Shown here: positions 9,626 through 21,838 of the stretch, one piece after another
Numbering within the stretch: the first letter of the stretch is position 1
How the letters are laid out: every line of letters begins with the position of its first letter
Assembly: GCA_001899715.1 (NCBI GenBank)
Contig: MKWI01000003.1
Location: forward strand, 124,001-188,000
Source: Sphingobium sp. 66-54
GTDB taxonomy: Bacteria > Pseudomonadota > Alphaproteobacteria > Sphingomonadales > Sphingomonadaceae
Length of the DNA stretch: 64,000 bases
Reading direction: 5' to 3'
Made by a program: the position numbers and the translations under genes
Notes under the pieces: generated by a model
What the model saw: only the letters and a program-made list of their open reading frames with translations
Database searches by the model: none
What the model was told of the DNA's origin: nothing

Positions 9626-11443
9626 TCAGTAAATCCGCTTCTTCGGCTCGATATAGGAGACCTCGTCGGTGAGCGTGTAGTCATGCACCGGGCGATAGTC
9701 GATCTTGACCTGGCCGCCCTTGCCGCCCCAGCCATCGAACCAGCTTATCGTGTGCTTCATCCAGTGCTTGTCATCCCGCTCGGGATAATCCTCGTGCATA
9801 TGCGCCCCGCGGCTTTCCTTGCGGTTGCGCGCGCACTGGATGGTGCACATCGCCTGCGCGATCAGATTGTCCAGCTCCATCGTCTCGACCAGATCGGTGT
9901 TCCAGATCATCGAGCGGTCGGTAATGCCGATGTCGCTCATGCCAGCGTAGATCTTGTCGAGCTGCTCGATGCCCTCCGCCATCAGGGCGTCGGTGCGGAA
10001 CACGGCGGCGTGTGCCTGCATGCAGCGCTGCATCTCCAGGCGGATCTTCGCCGTCGGCGAGCCGCCCTTGGCGTGGCGGAAATGGTCGACGCGGCCGAGC
10101 GCCAGTTCTTCCGACCCGGCCGGCAGCGGCTTGTGCGGCGTGTCGGGCTTGACGATCTCCGCGATGCGCTTGCCGGTCGCCCGGCCGAACACCACCAGGT
10201 CGATGAGGCTGTTCGAGCCCAGCCGGTTGGCGCCGTGGACGGAGACGCACGCCGCCTCGCCCACCGCAAACAGGCCCGGCACCACCGTATCCGGGTTGCC
10301 GTCCTTCAGCGTCACCACCTCACCATGATAGTTGGTGGGGATGCCGCCCATATTATAGTGGACGGTCGGCACCACCGGCAGCGGCTGGCGGGTCAGGTCC
10401 ACGCCGGCAAAGATCTTGCCCGTCTCGGTGATGCCGGGCAGCCGCTCGTGCAGCACCTTGGGGTCGATATGATCGAGGTGCAGATGGATATGATCCTTGT
10501 TCTTGCCGACACCCCGGCCTTCGCGAATCTCCATGGCGATGGAGCGCGAAACCACATCGCGGCTCGCCAGATCCTTGGCAGAGGGTGCATAGCGCTCCAT
10601 GAAGCGTTCGCCCTCGCTGTTGGTCAGATAGCCGCCCTCGCCGCGCGCGCCCTCGGTGATGAGCACGCCGGCGCCGTAGATGCCGGTCGGGTGGAACTGG
10701 ACGAACTCCAGGTCCTGCAATGCCAGCCCGGCGCGCAGTGCCATGCCGCCGCCGTCGCCGGTGCAGCTATGCGCGCTGGTCGCGGAGAAGAAGCAGCGGC
10801 CATAACCGCCGGTCGCCAGCACCACGGCATGGCTGCGGAAGCGATGGATGGAGCCATCCTCCAGACACAGCGCGATGACGCCCCGGCACTCGCCATTTTC
10901 CATGATGAGGTCGAGCGCGAAATATTCGATGAAGAAGTCCGCGTCATACTTCAGGCTCTGCTGGTAGAGCGTGTGCAGCATGGCATGGCCGGTGCGGTCG
11001 GCGGCGGCGCAGGTGCGCTGCGCGGGCGGGCCGGCACCCATATTCTGCATCATGCCGCCGAACGGGCGCTGGTAGATTTTGCCTTCCTCGGTGCGGCTGA
11101 ACGGCACACCGGCATGCTCCAGCTCATAGACGGCGGCCGGCGCCTCGCGGCAGAGATATTCGATGGCGTCCTGATCGCCCAGCCAGTCCGATCCCTTGAC
11201 GGTATCGTACATGTGCCAGGTCCAGTGGTCCGGCCCCATATTGCCGAGCGAGGCGGCGATACCGCCCTGCGCGGCAACCGTATGGCTGCGTGTGGGGAAC
11301 AGCTTGGTGATGCAGGCGGTCTTGAGGCCGCTCTCGGCAATGCCCATGGTCGCGCGCAGGCCGGACCCGCCCGCACCCACCACCACCGCGTCATAGCTGT
11401 GGTCGATGATCTTGTAGGCGGCGGTGGAATTACTGTCCGACAT
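9626..11443 (-). CDS. sdhA: Succinate dehydrogenase flavoprotein subunit
   Basis: 605 residues from the ATG at 11443 ([18 protein letters not shown]), chosen because it overlaps the sdhD stop in TGATG form; the frame extends 16 codons further upstream without need. SdhA carries covalent FAD and oxidises succinate to fumarate in complex II. Visible are the FAD-binding [12 protein letters not shown], the SHTVAAQGG motif with the FAD-linked His at about residue 54, the active-site region [14 protein letters not shown] [13 protein letters not shown], and the [19 protein letters not shown] motif. The C terminus is complete (IEPKKRIY). Confidence 0.97.
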   Translation of the reverse strand: MSDSNSTAAYKIIDHSYDAVVVGAGGSGLRATMGIAESGLKTACITKLFPTRSHTVAAQGGIAASLGNMGPDHWTWHMYDTVKGSDWLGDQDAIEYLCREAPAAVYELEHAGVPFSRTEEGKIYQRPFGGMMQNMGAGPPAQRTCAAADRTGHAMLHTLYQQSLKYDADFFIEYFALDLIMENGECRGVIALCLEDGSIHRFRSHAVVLATGGYGRCFFSATSAHSCTGDGGGMALRAGLALQDLEFVQFHPTGIYGAGVLITEGARGEGGYLTNSEGERFMERYAPSAKDLASRDVVSRSIAMEIREGRGVGKNKDHIHLHLDHIDPKVLHERLPGITETGKIFAGVDLTRQPLPVVPTVHYNMGGIPTNYHGEVVTLKDGNPDTVVPGLFAVGEAACVSVHGANRLGSNSLIDLVVFGRATGKRIAEIVKPDTPHKPLPAGSEELALGRVDHFRHAKGGSPTAKIRLEMQRCMQAHAAVFRTDALMAEGIEQLDKIYAGMSDIGITDRSMIWNTDLVETMELDNLIAQAMCTIQCARNRKESRGAHMHEDYPERDDKHWMKHTISWFDGWGGKGGQVKIDYRPVHDYTLTDEVSYIEPKKRIY

Positions 11444-11832
11444 CAGAGCGAACCTCCGGCGAATGCGATTCTGGCGATCGAGAACAGGCACAGTGCCGCC
11501 GCGCCGATCGCATAGAAATTGACAAGGATGAGCGTGGCGAACTTGAGGCCGTCATCATGCACATAGTCCTCGACGAACACCTGTAGCCCGAGGCGGATGT
11601 GATAAAAGACGCTGACGATCATCAGCATCAGCGGCACGGCCACGATTCCCTGACTCATCCATCCGCTCACCGCCGCATGGTCATAGGCCGGCAGCATCGC
11701 GAGGCTGGCGACCAGCCACGTCACCAGCAGCGCATTGCCCACAGCGGTGATGCGCTGCGCGATCCAGTGGTGGGTGCCGCTCTTCGCCGATCCCAGGCCG
11801 CGAACCCGGCCGACTTCCGTTCCCGTGCCCAT
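11443..11832 (-). CDS. sdhD: Succinate dehydrogenase hydrophobic membrane anchor subunit
   Basis: 129 residues from the ATG at 11832, which overlaps the sdhC stop by one base; its own stop overlaps the sdhA start. Three membrane segments are visible at about residues 28-50, 57-78 and 98-122. The pattern [17 protein letters not shown] and the haem/quinone-side [17 protein letters not shown] motif are typical of SdhD. An upstream in-frame codon would add 11 residues, but the coupled start is preferred. Confidence 0.93.
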   Translation of the reverse strand: MGTGTEVGRVRGLGSAKSGTHHWIAQRITAVGNALLVTWLVASLAMLPAYDHAAVSGWMSQGIVAVPLMLMIVSVFYHIRLGLQVFVEDYVHDDGLKFATLILVNFYAIGAAALCLFSIARIAFAGGSL

Positions 11833-12266
11833 CAGCCGGCCCTCCCCACGCACAACCAGATCCACAAGGCAGCGGTCGCCAGCGGCGCGGCCACGACGAT
11901 GGCTTTCGACCAGCGCCGGTTGGTCCGCAGTTCATAACCCGCGCCCATGTCCAGTACGAGATGGCGCAGGCCCGAGAACAGATGCTCGAAGAACGCCCAG
12001 GTGAGGCCGATCAGCACGATGCGTGCCAGCACATTGACGATCAGGCCCGGCACATCGCCCGCGTCGGCCGCCCACACATAATAAAGGAAGCTCTCATAAG
12101 CCGCCGGCCCGCTCGCGATCGCCCACAGCCACCAGGTCAGCAAGATGCCGCCGACGATGGCAAGGCCGTCCCCCGTCACACGGTGCAGGATGGAGACCAG
12201 CATGTGCGCCCCCCATCGCCAGATAGTGAGATGTGGAGAAAGCGGTCTTGGAGCGGATTTCGCCAT
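11832..12266 (-). CDS. sdhC: Succinate dehydrogenase cytochrome b556 subunit
   Basis: 144 residues from the ATG at 12266 (MAKSAPRPLSPHLTIWRWGAHM). An alternative in-frame start at 12311 lacks support. The RPLSPHLTIYxW-type N terminus, the SILHRVTGDGL motif and the HLFSGLRHLVLDMG motif with the haem-ligand His are diagnostic of SdhC. It forms the membrane anchor of complex II with SdhD. It is the first gene of the sdhC-sdhD-sdhA unit; the promoter must lie in the 186-base divergent gap before the chemoreceptor gene at 12453. Confidence 0.93.
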   Translation of the reverse strand: MAKSAPRPLSPHLTIWRWGAHMLVSILHRVTGDGLAIVGGILLTWWLWAIASGPAAYESFLYYVWAADAGDVPGLIVNVLARIVLIGLTWAFFEHLFSGLRHLVLDMGAGYELRTNRRWSKAIVVAAPLATAALWIWLCVGRAG

Positions 12267-12452
12267 AGCGGGCCATCCTGTTCTTGAAAGGTTGCCGCCC
12301 CCATAGCGCAAAGCGGCTGGACTGCAAACGCTCCGGCGCTCTCATCCACCATGTCAACGAACCGCTAACGATAACCAGCGATTAACGATCGGCCGCTATG
12401 CCCGCGCTCTGGGATAGAGAGCCGCAAGGCCGGCGCAGAGGACCGTTGCACG

Positions 12453-13808
12453 ATGACCGAATTTACCAGCGACACGATTTCCATGGCTGATCGCCTGCGC
12501 GAATTCGATCCCGCCGGAACGCTGCCGGGCATGGCGGCGCGGATCAAGGCGACGCTCGGCGAGCGTATCGACGAACTGGGCGATGTCGCGTTCGAGGGCT
12601 ATGTGGCGAGTGCCGGCAGCCGCCATCACAGCCCCGCCGAGCTGGAGGCGATCCACCGCAACGCGCAGGAATTCTACCGCGAACTGCTCGGCAATCTCGC
12701 CGGCGAGCGCTGGGGCGAGCAGGCCCGTGTTTTCCTCAACGGCGTCATCGCCGCCGGTCTCTCGCTCCGCGCGCAGATCCATGCGGTCAACAGCGTTGTG
12801 GACAAGGTGCGCGATATCGTCACCGCTGTCGTGCAGGACCCTGAGGAGCGGGCCGACCTGATGAGCGCGATGCGTTACATCTCGCTGGTGCAGGTCGAGC
12901 TGTGCTGCGCGGCCTATGCCGATTCGATCCGCGAGAAGGACCGGCAGGAGCGCGACCTTCAGCGCGAACAATTTTCCGACCTGCTCACCAACCAGATCGA
13001 CCGCGCCGCCGATCTCGGCGACCGGCTGCGCGATCAGGCGCGCGAAGCCTCCAGCGCGACGCGCGGCATGCTCGACAAGGCATCGGAAGTCGCCGCCGCC
13101 GCCGAGCAGTCCGCCATCGCCATGCGCGAGGCGGCGCACACCTCGTCCGGCCTCATCCGCGCTATCGAGGAAGCCCGCACGGAGGTCGATCAGGCGGCCG
13201 AAGTCGCACTCAAGGCATCGCATCAGGCCGGCGAGGCCGTGGAAATGTCCAGCGCCCTCTCCGAACACGCCCAGTCGATCGAGTCGATCCTCGGCCTCAT
13301 CCGCGACATTGCCGGGCAGACCAACCTGCTCGCGCTCAACGCCACTATCGAGGCGGCCCGCGCCGGTGACGCCGGCCGGGGCTTCGCGGTCGTCGCGCAG
13401 GAGGTGAAGTCGCTCGCCAGCCAGACGGCCCGTGCGACCGACGACATCGCCCAGAAGATCGCGGCGATCCAGCACGCCACGCGCCAGTCGGTCGAGACCA
13501 ACGAGCGCATCCGCGCCACCGTGCAGGACGTGCAGACCACCGGCATGCGCATCCGCGCCGCCATGGACGCGCAATCGCAGACCGTGACGATGATTACCGC
13601 CGCTGTCGACGAGACCGCGCTGGCCGCCGACTCCATGTCCTCCAACATCTCCGCGATCCGGCAGGATACCGAGATCGTCGCCTCCGAGATCGACGAGCTG
13701 GAGGGCGGCTTCAACGAGGTGCGCAATCACCTTGGCGTGCTACGCGATCGCTCAACGAACTTCGTAAAGACGGTCGTCGGCGACGAGCCACAGCGCGCCG
13801 CCGGTTAG
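12453..13808 (+). CDS. Soluble methyl-accepting chemotaxis-type signal transducer with globin-like sensor
   Basis: 451 residues without any membrane span, so a cytoplasmic receptor. The C-terminal half is an MCP signalling domain with the hairpin motif [20 protein letters not shown] followed by [15 protein letters not shown]. The N-terminal 160 residues are all-helical and resemble the protoglobin sensor of globin-coupled receptors ([18 protein letters not shown], then [13 protein letters not shown]). However, the expected haem-ligand His in the H-x-R-I-G-L-type motif is not seen, so haem binding is doubtful. No che genes are nearby. The ligand is unknown. Confidence 0.85.
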   Translation: MTEFTSDTISMADRLREFDPAGTLPGMAARIKATLGERIDELGDVAFEGYVASAGSRHHSPAELEAIHRNAQEFYRELLGNLAGERWGEQARVFLNGVIAAGLSLRAQIHAVNSVVDKVRDIVTAVVQDPEERADLMSAMRYISLVQVELCCAAYADSIREKDRQERDLQREQFSDLLTNQIDRAADLGDRLRDQAREASSATRGMLDKASEVAAAAEQSAIAMREAAHTSSGLIRAIEEARTEVDQAAEVALKASHQAGEAVEMSSALSEHAQSIESILGLIRDIAGQTNLLALNATIEAARAGDAGRGFAVVAQEVKSLASQTARATDDIAQKIAAIQHATRQSVETNERIRATVQDVQTTGMRIRAAMDAQSQTVTMITAAVDETALAADSMSSNISAIRQDTEIVASEIDELEGGFNEVRNHLGVLRDRSTNFVKTVVGDEPQRAAG

Positions 13809-13872
13809 GGGGACAGGCGGCGAGCGCCGTTTCGCTGTCGCCAACCTTCTCAAATCGGGTAGAGAAGCGGGC

Positions 13873-14886
13873 ATGGCAAAGCCTCGCCCCGTCCGCAAAG
13901 CGTCCCCCGCCCCCGCCTGGCAGATGACCGTGCCATGCACGCGCGACCGCGCCGAGCAGGTGCAGGAACAGGCGGACGAGCTGTTCGGCGCATGGCCGGT
14001 TCCGCCCGCCGTCATCGCCAGCGAGGCCGAGCCGGACAACCCCGCGCGCTGGCAGATCGACATCATCTTCGAAGGCAAGCCGGTCGAGGCGCAGATCAAG
14101 GCTATTCTGGCGCTATTGCCGAAGGGTGCGCGCACCACGATGACGCTCACCCCGGTGCCGGAGACCGACTGGGTGACGCAGAGCCAGGCCGGTCTGGAGC
14201 CGATCACCGCCGGGCCGTTCCACGTGCGCCACGACGCCGCCGAGCCAACGCGCGCCGGCCTCACCAACTTCCTCATCCCCGCGAGCCGCGCCTTCGGCAC
14301 CGGTCAGCACGAGACGACGCGCGGCTGCCTGGAGATGCTGGCGCGGCTGGCGCAGAGCGGCCACCGCTTCGGCAATATCGCGGACATCGGCACCGGCACC
14401 GGCCTGCTCGCCTTCGCCGCCCGCTCGCTCTGGCCCCGCGCGCATATCCTCGCCTCGGATATCGACCCGGTCGCGGTGGAGGTCTCGGCGGAGAATGCCG
14501 GACGCAACGGCGTGCCGCTGGGCGGCGGCGCGGGCGAGGTCCAGCTTGTTGCGGCGCCGGGTGTCGATCATCCGCTGATCCAGACCATCGCGCCCTATGA
14601 TCTGGTCATCGCCAACATCCTCGCCGGGCCGCTGATCGAACTCGCCCCCGGCCTCGCCGCGCAGGTGGCCGAAGGCGGATCGCTGATTCTCGCCGGCCTG
14701 CTCACCGAACAGGCCGACCGCGTCATCGCCGCCTACCGCCGTCAGGGGCTGCGCCTTGCGGCACGCATCGACAATGGCGAGTGGCCGGCCCTGCATCTGC
14801 GCAAGCGCCGCCGCTTCGGCTGGCGCCGCCCCGTCCACTGGCGCGCCGAGGATTTTGGCGAGGCGCCGGGCTACGGAAGCTGGTGA
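13873..14886 (+). CDS. prmA: Ribosomal protein L11 methyltransferase
   Basis: 337 residues. PrmA trimethylates lysines of ribosomal protein L11. Seen: an N-terminal L11-recognition domain, the FGTGQHETTRGCLE motif, SAM motif I (IADIGTGTGLLAFAA) and DLVIANILAGPL, which serves as motif IV. The C-terminal tail RKRRRFGWRRPVHWRAED is longer and more basic than in E. coli PrmA. It stops only 10 bases from the convergent phenylalanine hydroxylase gene. Confidence 0.92.
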   Translation: MAKPRPVRKASPAPAWQMTVPCTRDRAEQVQEQADELFGAWPVPPAVIASEAEPDNPARWQIDIIFEGKPVEAQIKAILALLPKGARTTMTLTPVPETDWVTQSQAGLEPITAGPFHVRHDAAEPTRAGLTNFLIPASRAFGTGQHETTRGCLEMLARLAQSGHRFGNIADIGTGTGLLAFAARSLWPRAHILASDIDPVAVEVSAENAGRNGVPLGGGAGEVQLVAAPGVDHPLIQTIAPYDLVIANILAGPLIELAPGLAAQVAEGGSLILAGLLTEQADRVIAAYRRQGLRLAARIDNGEWPALHLRKRRRFGWRRPVHWRAEDFGEAPGYGSW

Positions 14887-14896
14887 GGGCGCCGGC

Positions 14897-15763
14897 TCAA
14901 CCGCGCCGCCCCCGCGCATAAGCCTGCGCGCCGCGCGTGAACAGCCGATCCTCCGCCAGCACCGCGTCGGGCGCAAGATCGTCCAGTGCCTCCAGCGCCG
15001 CATAGACCGGCGCGAAATCGACCGCCACCGTCGCGTCAAGCAACGCCGCGAAGGAGGGAATGACGAAGTAGCTCTGCTGATAATCGTCGATCCGGTAGTG
15101 CGTGCGCATCACCCGCATCAGATCGAAGGCGATGCGGTTGGGGCTGGGATCGTCCAGCGCGAAAATGCTCTCGCCATGACTGGAGACGATGCCCGCACCG
15201 AATAGCCGCAGCCCGTCCGCCTCCTCGATCAACCCGAACTCAACCGTATACCAATAGAGCCGCGCCAGCCGATGCAGCGCATCGAAACGCAGGCTGCGCA
15301 GCCCGCCCTCGCCATAAGCCTGCATGTAATCGGCATAGGCCGGATCGGCGAGCAGCGGCACATGGCCGAACACGTCGTGAAAAACGTCCGGCTCCTCCAG
15401 ATAGTCGAGCTGATCCGGCCGCCGAATGAATCGCCCGGCGACGAAGCGGCGATGCGCAAGATGGTCGAAGAACACCGCATCGGGCACCAGCCCCGGCACC
15501 GCGACGACCCGCCAGCCGGTCAACGCCGCCAGCCGCTCCGACAGCTCCGCGAAATCGGGGATTCCCGGCCGCGACAGGTGCAGCACATCGGGCCCGCGCA
15601 GAAAGGCCGCGCAGGCCCGGTCGGGAAGCTGTGCGCTCTGGCGGGCGAACAGCCGGTCCCACGTCGCATGCTCCTGCGCCGTATAGGCCCGCCAGTCCTG
15701 CGGGATCGTCCAGTCGAGCGCGGCGCCCGGCGGCGGGGTGTCGGGGATAGGGTGCGCGCTCAT
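14897..15763 (-). CDS. phhA: Phenylalanine 4-monooxygenase
   Basis: 288 residues, the normal size of bacterial monomeric phenylalanine hydroxylase. It converts Phe to Tyr with tetrahydropterin and non-haem Fe(II). The iron ligands are visible as His129 and His134 in PDVFHDVFGHVPLL and Glu175 in YWYTVEFGL. The C-terminal SSHGESIFALDD and pterin-side motifs are also conserved. No pterin recycling gene (phhB) lies beside it. It is convergent with prmA. Confidence 0.95.
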   Translation of the reverse strand: MSAHPIPDTPPPGAALDWTIPQDWRAYTAQEHATWDRLFARQSAQLPDRACAAFLRGPDVLHLSRPGIPDFAELSERLAALTGWRVVAVPGLVPDAVFFDHLAHRRFVAGRFIRRPDQLDYLEEPDVFHDVFGHVPLLADPAYADYMQAYGEGGLRSLRFDALHRLARLYWYTVEFGLIEEADGLRLFGAGIVSSHGESIFALDDPSPNRIAFDLMRVMRTHYRIDDYQQSYFVIPSFAALLDATVAVDFAPVYAALEALDDLAPDAVLAEDRLFTRGAQAYARGRRG

Positions 15764-15913
15764 GAGGATCAGCCGCCTCCTTCGTCACGTACGAGCGGGC
15801 TGACGCACAAGCAGGGCATCCGCATATCGACCATCGTGGCCTCCAAAGCCATGATATGGGAAATCGCCGACCAGCAGCAAGCGCGGATCAGCTCGCCCGC
15901 GACTGCCCCGGCG

Positions 15914-18204
<2,291 letters not shown>

Positions 18205-18226
18205 TACACGGACATGCCTGCTGCCA

Positions 18227-19891
18227 TCACACCCCCTCCAGCAGCCGATCGGCCTGCGCGCGGGCCTCGTCGGTGATGGCGGCGCCGGAGAGCATGCGGG
18301 CGATTTCCTCGCGCCGTTCCGCCTCGTCCAGCGGATGGACGCCGGTGCGGGTGATCGTGCCTTCCGACGATTTGGCGATGAGCAGATGCCCCCGCCCGCG
18401 CGCCGCAACCTGCGGGCTGTGCGTCACCACGATCACCTGCGCGCCGCCGGCCAACCGCGCCAGCCGCTCGCCGATGGCGCCGGCCACCGCGCCGCCCACG
18501 CCCCGGTCGATCTCGTCGAAAATCATCGTGCCCGCGCTGCCCTGCGCCGCCAGCGCCACCTTGAGCGCGAGGATGAAGCGCGAGAGTTCGCCGCCGCTGG
18601 CGATCTTGGCGAGCGGCGCGAAGGGCGCGCCCGGATTGGTCGAGATCATATACTCGATCCGATCGCGCCCGCTCGCGCGCCATTGCCCCTCCGGCAGCGG
18701 CTCGACAGCGGTGCGGAACCGCGCGGCATCCAGTTTGAGCGGCGCCAGCTCGCCGGCCATGGCGGCATCGAGCCGCAGCGCCGCCGCCTGCCGCGCCACG
18801 CTCAGCGTCTGCGCCGCCGCCTCATAAGCCGCCCGCGCCTGCTTCGCCACCGCTTCGAGATCGGCCAGCCCCGCCTCGCCCGCGTCGATGCGGGCAAGCT
18901 GCGCGCTCATCTCGGCGGCCAGCGCGGCGAGATCGTCCGCCGCGACCTGATGCTTGCGAGCGAGCGCGCGCAGGTCGAACAGCCGTGTCTCGATCGCATC
19001 CAGCCGTGCGGGGTCGACGGAAAGCGCCTCGCCCGCCCGCTCCAGCAGATCCTCGGCATCCGCCGCCTCGATCACCGCCCGGTCGAACGCCGCCAGCGCG
19101 CCGGCCAGCAGCTCGTGCTCGGGCGCGATCCGGTCCAGCCGCCGCGCCGCCTGCCGCAGCCGCGCCAGCGCGCCCTCCGATCCGCCGAGCAGATCGTCGA
19201 GCGCCGCCAGATCCTCGGTCAGCCGCGCGCCCTTCTGCATGGTCGCGCGCTCCCCCGCGAGCGCCTCCTCCTCGCCCGGCTCGGGCGCAAAGGCGGTCAA
19301 CTCCGCCACCGCATGGGCGAGATAGTCGCGCTCGCGCGCCGCGCTCTCCAGCGCCGTCCGCGCCGCTTCAAGCTGCGCCTCCGCCTCCTGCCACGCACCA
19401 TGGGCCGCACGCACCGCGCCGCTGTCCAGCCCGCCAAAGGCATCGAGCAGGTCCATGTGGCCGCGCGGATTGAGCAGACCGCGCTCGTCATGCTGGCCAT
19501 GGATCTCGACCAGACAGGCGCCCACGTCGCGCAGCAGCGCGGCCGAGCAGGGCTGGTCGTTGATGAAGGCGCGGCTGCCCCCGTCGGCGCGAAGCGTGCG
19601 GCGGATGAGCAGCGGTTCGCCCGGCTCCTGCGCAATCTCGTTCTCGGCCAGCAGCAGCGCCAATGGCGATCCGGCGGCAGGCGCCTCGAAGCTCGCCGTC
19701 ACGCTCGCCTGCGCCTCGCCCGCGCGGACCAGCGCGCTGTCCGCCCGCATGCCGAGCGCCAGCCCCAGTGCGTCGAGCAGGATGGATTTGCCCGCGCCGG
19801 TCTCGCCGGTCAGCACGGTCAGCCCGCGCTCGAAAGCAAGATCGAGCGCCTCGATGAGCACGATGTTACGGATGGCAAGGCCGGTGAGCAT
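18227..19891 (-). CDS. recN: DNA repair protein RecN
   Basis: 554 residues, an SMC-like ATPase of double-strand break repair. The Walker A motif LTGETGAGKSILLDAL is at the N terminus. Coiled-coil arms rich in Ala/Glu/Arg fill the middle. The signature FILALKVALA and Walker B TMIFDEIDRGVGG are near the C terminus, followed by the QVIVVTHSPQVAARG D-loop/H-loop region. Upstream (minus strand) lies bamD. Very long frames on the opposite strand are shadows of this GC-rich gene. Confidence 0.96.
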   Translation of the reverse strand: MLTGLAIRNIVLIEALDLAFERGLTVLTGETGAGKSILLDALGLALGMRADSALVRAGEAQASVTASFEAPAAGSPLALLLAENEIAQEPGEPLLIRRTLRADGGSRAFINDQPCSAALLRDVGACLVEIHGQHDERGLLNPRGHMDLLDAFGGLDSGAVRAAHGAWQEAEAQLEAARTALESAARERDYLAHAVAELTAFAPEPGEEEALAGERATMQKGARLTEDLAALDDLLGGSEGALARLRQAARRLDRIAPEHELLAGALAAFDRAVIEAADAEDLLERAGEALSVDPARLDAIETRLFDLRALARKHQVAADDLAALAAEMSAQLARIDAGEAGLADLEAVAKQARAAYEAAAQTLSVARQAAALRLDAAMAGELAPLKLDAARFRTAVEPLPEGQWRASGRDRIEYMISTNPGAPFAPLAKIASGGELSRFILALKVALAAQGSAGTMIFDEIDRGVGGAVAGAIGERLARLAGGAQVIVVTHSPQVAARGRGHLLIAKSSEGTITRTGVHPLDEAERREEIARMLSGAAITDEARAQADRLLEGV

Positions 19892-19972
19892 GGTCAGCCG
19901 AGACCTAGAGCATTTTCATGGCCGGCGGAACCGCCTGCGACTCGGACCCATGCGGCAGCGCGGGAGTGCCCG

Positions 19973-20758
19973 TCAGGCGCCGACCCCATGCTCCTGCATC
20001 AGCCGGTAGGCGCGCTGATACCATTTCGAGCCGGGGTAGTTCTGGCCGAGCACCGCCGCCGCACGCTTGGCCTCCTCGGGGATGCCGAGCGCCAGATAGG
20101 ATTCGACCAGCCGCTCCAGCGCCTCGGGCGTGTGGCTCGTCGTCTGATACTCGTCCACCACCTTGCGGAACCGTAGCGTGGCGGCGATCCACTCGCGGCG
20201 GCGCTGGTAGAAGCGGCCGACCTCCATCTCCTTGCCGGCCAGATGGTCGTTGACGAGGTCGATCTTGAGCCGCGCGTCGGCGGCGTAGCGGGAGTCGGGG
20301 TAGCGGCGGATCAGTTCGCTGAGCGAGGCCTGCGCCTGGTTCGTGATCTTCTGGTCGCGCGTCACGTCGCTGATCTGCTCATAATAGCAGAGCGCGATCA
20401 GATAATAAGCGTAGGGCGCGTCGCGGTTGCCGGGGTGGATCGAGAGGAAGCGCTGCGCCGACTGGATCGACTTGGTATAGTCGCGCGCGGCGTAATAGCT
20501 GAACGAACTCATCAACTGCGCCCGGCGCGCCCAGGGCGAATAGGGGTGCTGGCGCTCCACCTCGTCGAACAGGATCGCCGCCTCGCGGAACTGGCCGCGG
20601 TCGAGCCGCTGCTTGCCCGCCATGTAGAGCGTGCTGACGTCGCGCGCGACATATTGCGTATCGGCGCTGTTCCGGTTCTTCGCGCAGCCCGCGACCAGAA
20701 GCATGGGGAGGATGCCAGCGACCAGAAAGGCGGCGCGACGCGTCGAAAGAGCCATCAT
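19973..20758 (-). CDS. bamD: Outer-membrane assembly lipoprotein BamD
   Basis: 261 residues from the ATG at 20758, preceded by AAGAGG six bases upstream. The open frame continues to 21145, but that extension is not protein-like. A lipoprotein signal with lipobox LVAGC places the mature Cys at about residue 27. Five TPR-like repeats follow, including the FDEVERQHPYSPWARRAQLM and SRYAADARLKIDLVNDHLAGKEMEVGRFY-type motifs that define BamD/ComL. It is an essential partner of BamA in beta-barrel insertion. It lies upstream of recN on the same strand. Confidence 0.95.
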   Translation of the reverse strand: MMALSTRRAAFLVAGILPMLLVAGCAKNRNSADTQYVARDVSTLYMAGKQRLDRGQFREAAILFDEVERQHPYSPWARRAQLMSSFSYYAARDYTKSIQSAQRFLSIHPGNRDAPYAYYLIALCYYEQISDVTRDQKITNQAQASLSELIRRYPDSRYAADARLKIDLVNDHLAGKEMEVGRFYQRRREWIAATLRFRKVVDEYQTTSHTPEALERLVESYLALGIPEEAKRAAAVLGQNYPGSKWYQRAYRLMQEHGVGA

Positions 20759-21141
20759 GCGCAGCCTCTTAGCCGAGCGATCAAGGGTCGCCAAGCGATT
20801 GATGCGGCATGGCGTCGCGCAAAGGTCTCGGGTTCCGGCATGGCGGAATGGATGCGCCCGCCGCTTGAACGCCGCCTGAACGATATGGGGGAGAACTGTG
20901 CCGCTGCCCTTGTGGGAGGGGGAGAGACGGCAGCGGCACAGCGAGAGCTGGCTTGCGCACGGAATACGCCTGCTGCTCTCCTTATATTTTCCCCTTGCAG
21001 CCTCGTTCGGGATCTCGCGAACGACCCGGTCCGTCCCTGCCCCGATGCAAGGTTGGATCAGCGCCCCCGGAGCCGCATCACGCCGGCCAGGGTGGGAGTT
21101 GCCGCCGTGCGAGCTCGCAAGGGCGCCGATCCGCGAAGTCG
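20759..21141. other. Intergenic region containing a long stem-loop
   Basis: No gene is supported. The promoter of bamD should lie near its left end. A 13-bp perfect inverted repeat sits at 20896-20941. A short AT-rich patch (CCTTATATTTTCCCC) lies around 20980-20995. The rest is featureless GC-rich sequence. Confidence 0.4.
20896..20941. repeat. Perfect 13-bp inverted repeat (stem-loop)
   Basis: Arms CTGTGCCGCTGCC (20896-20908) and GGCAGCGGCACAG (20929-20941) flank a purine-rich 20-base loop. No T run follows on either strand, so it is not a standard terminator. It could be an mRNA hairpin or a dispersed palindrome. Confidence 0.6.
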
Positions 21142-21549
21142 TCAAACGTCAGGATAGTCGTTCACGAAACTCCGCATCCGCGCGGACCCGAGCGGCGTCA
21201 GCCCCACGGTCCGGCGATCTCCTTCATGATTGACGACGGCGGCCAGGCCCGCATTGACCAGCTTGTCGATCATCAGATCCGTATCCTCGCGGCTGAGCAT
21301 ATTGCCCACCGCCAGCGCCGTGTCGCTCACCGCGATTCCCTGCAACGCCCCTACCAACAGGCTGAGCATCACATCCATCGCGCTGTCCGCCATGACGGGG
21401 ATGAGAAAATGCTTGCCGCGCAGGCGCCCCAGCCCGTGCATGCGCGTGGCCTTCGCCTCAAGGGCATCGGGCAGCATATCGCCGATATACGTCACCGGCC
21501 GCTCCATTGCAGGCGCGGACGAACCGGCGCGCCATGCCGAACTCGACAT
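21142..21549 (-). CDS. Winged-helix (MarR-like) regulator, first of a tandem paralogous pair
   Basis: 135 residues from the ATG at 21549, which has AGAGG nine bases upstream. The core reads RLRGKHFLIPVMADSAMDVMLSL, then a short wHTH-type segment, then the wing DRRTVGLTPLGSARMRSF. This pattern matches the small MarR-like winged-helix proteins that are numerous in sphingomonads, although the middle recognition helix is poorly conserved here. It is clearly related to the next gene at 21839, with which it shares the C-terminal GLTPLGSARMRS and DYPD motifs. Target unknown. Confidence 0.65.
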   Translation of the reverse strand: MSSSAWRAGSSAPAMERPVTYIGDMLPDALEAKATRMHGLGRLRGKHFLIPVMADSAMDVMLSLLVGALQGIAVSDTALAVGNMLSREDTDLMIDKLVNAGLAAVVNHEGDRRTVGLTPLGSARMRSFVNDYPDV

Positions 21550-21838
21550 CTCACAAAACCTCTGAATCCCGGAAGCGCTACAGCAATATCGCACGGAGCC
21601 CACGCTCCGCGTCCCGCCGGCCACGCCTTGTTATCCGGGAGCCGATAGGGCGCCGGTGCGCACCCGGCATGTCCCGTAACTGGTGGACAGGCCCGCTTGC
21701 CGCGCGCACCGCGCCGGCAAGGCCCTTCACCGGGCCGGACGGGTGGGCCAGCGCGCCATGATCGTGTGGGATTGCCATGCTCCGCGTGGGTTCTGGAGGA
21801 TGGCGGCACGATCTCGGCGCACTGGCCCGCGAAGCACA

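Noticed and set aside
20759-21145. N-terminal extension of the bamD frame
   Set aside because: A lipoprotein signal with ribosome binding site begins at 20758; the upstream codons are not protein-like.
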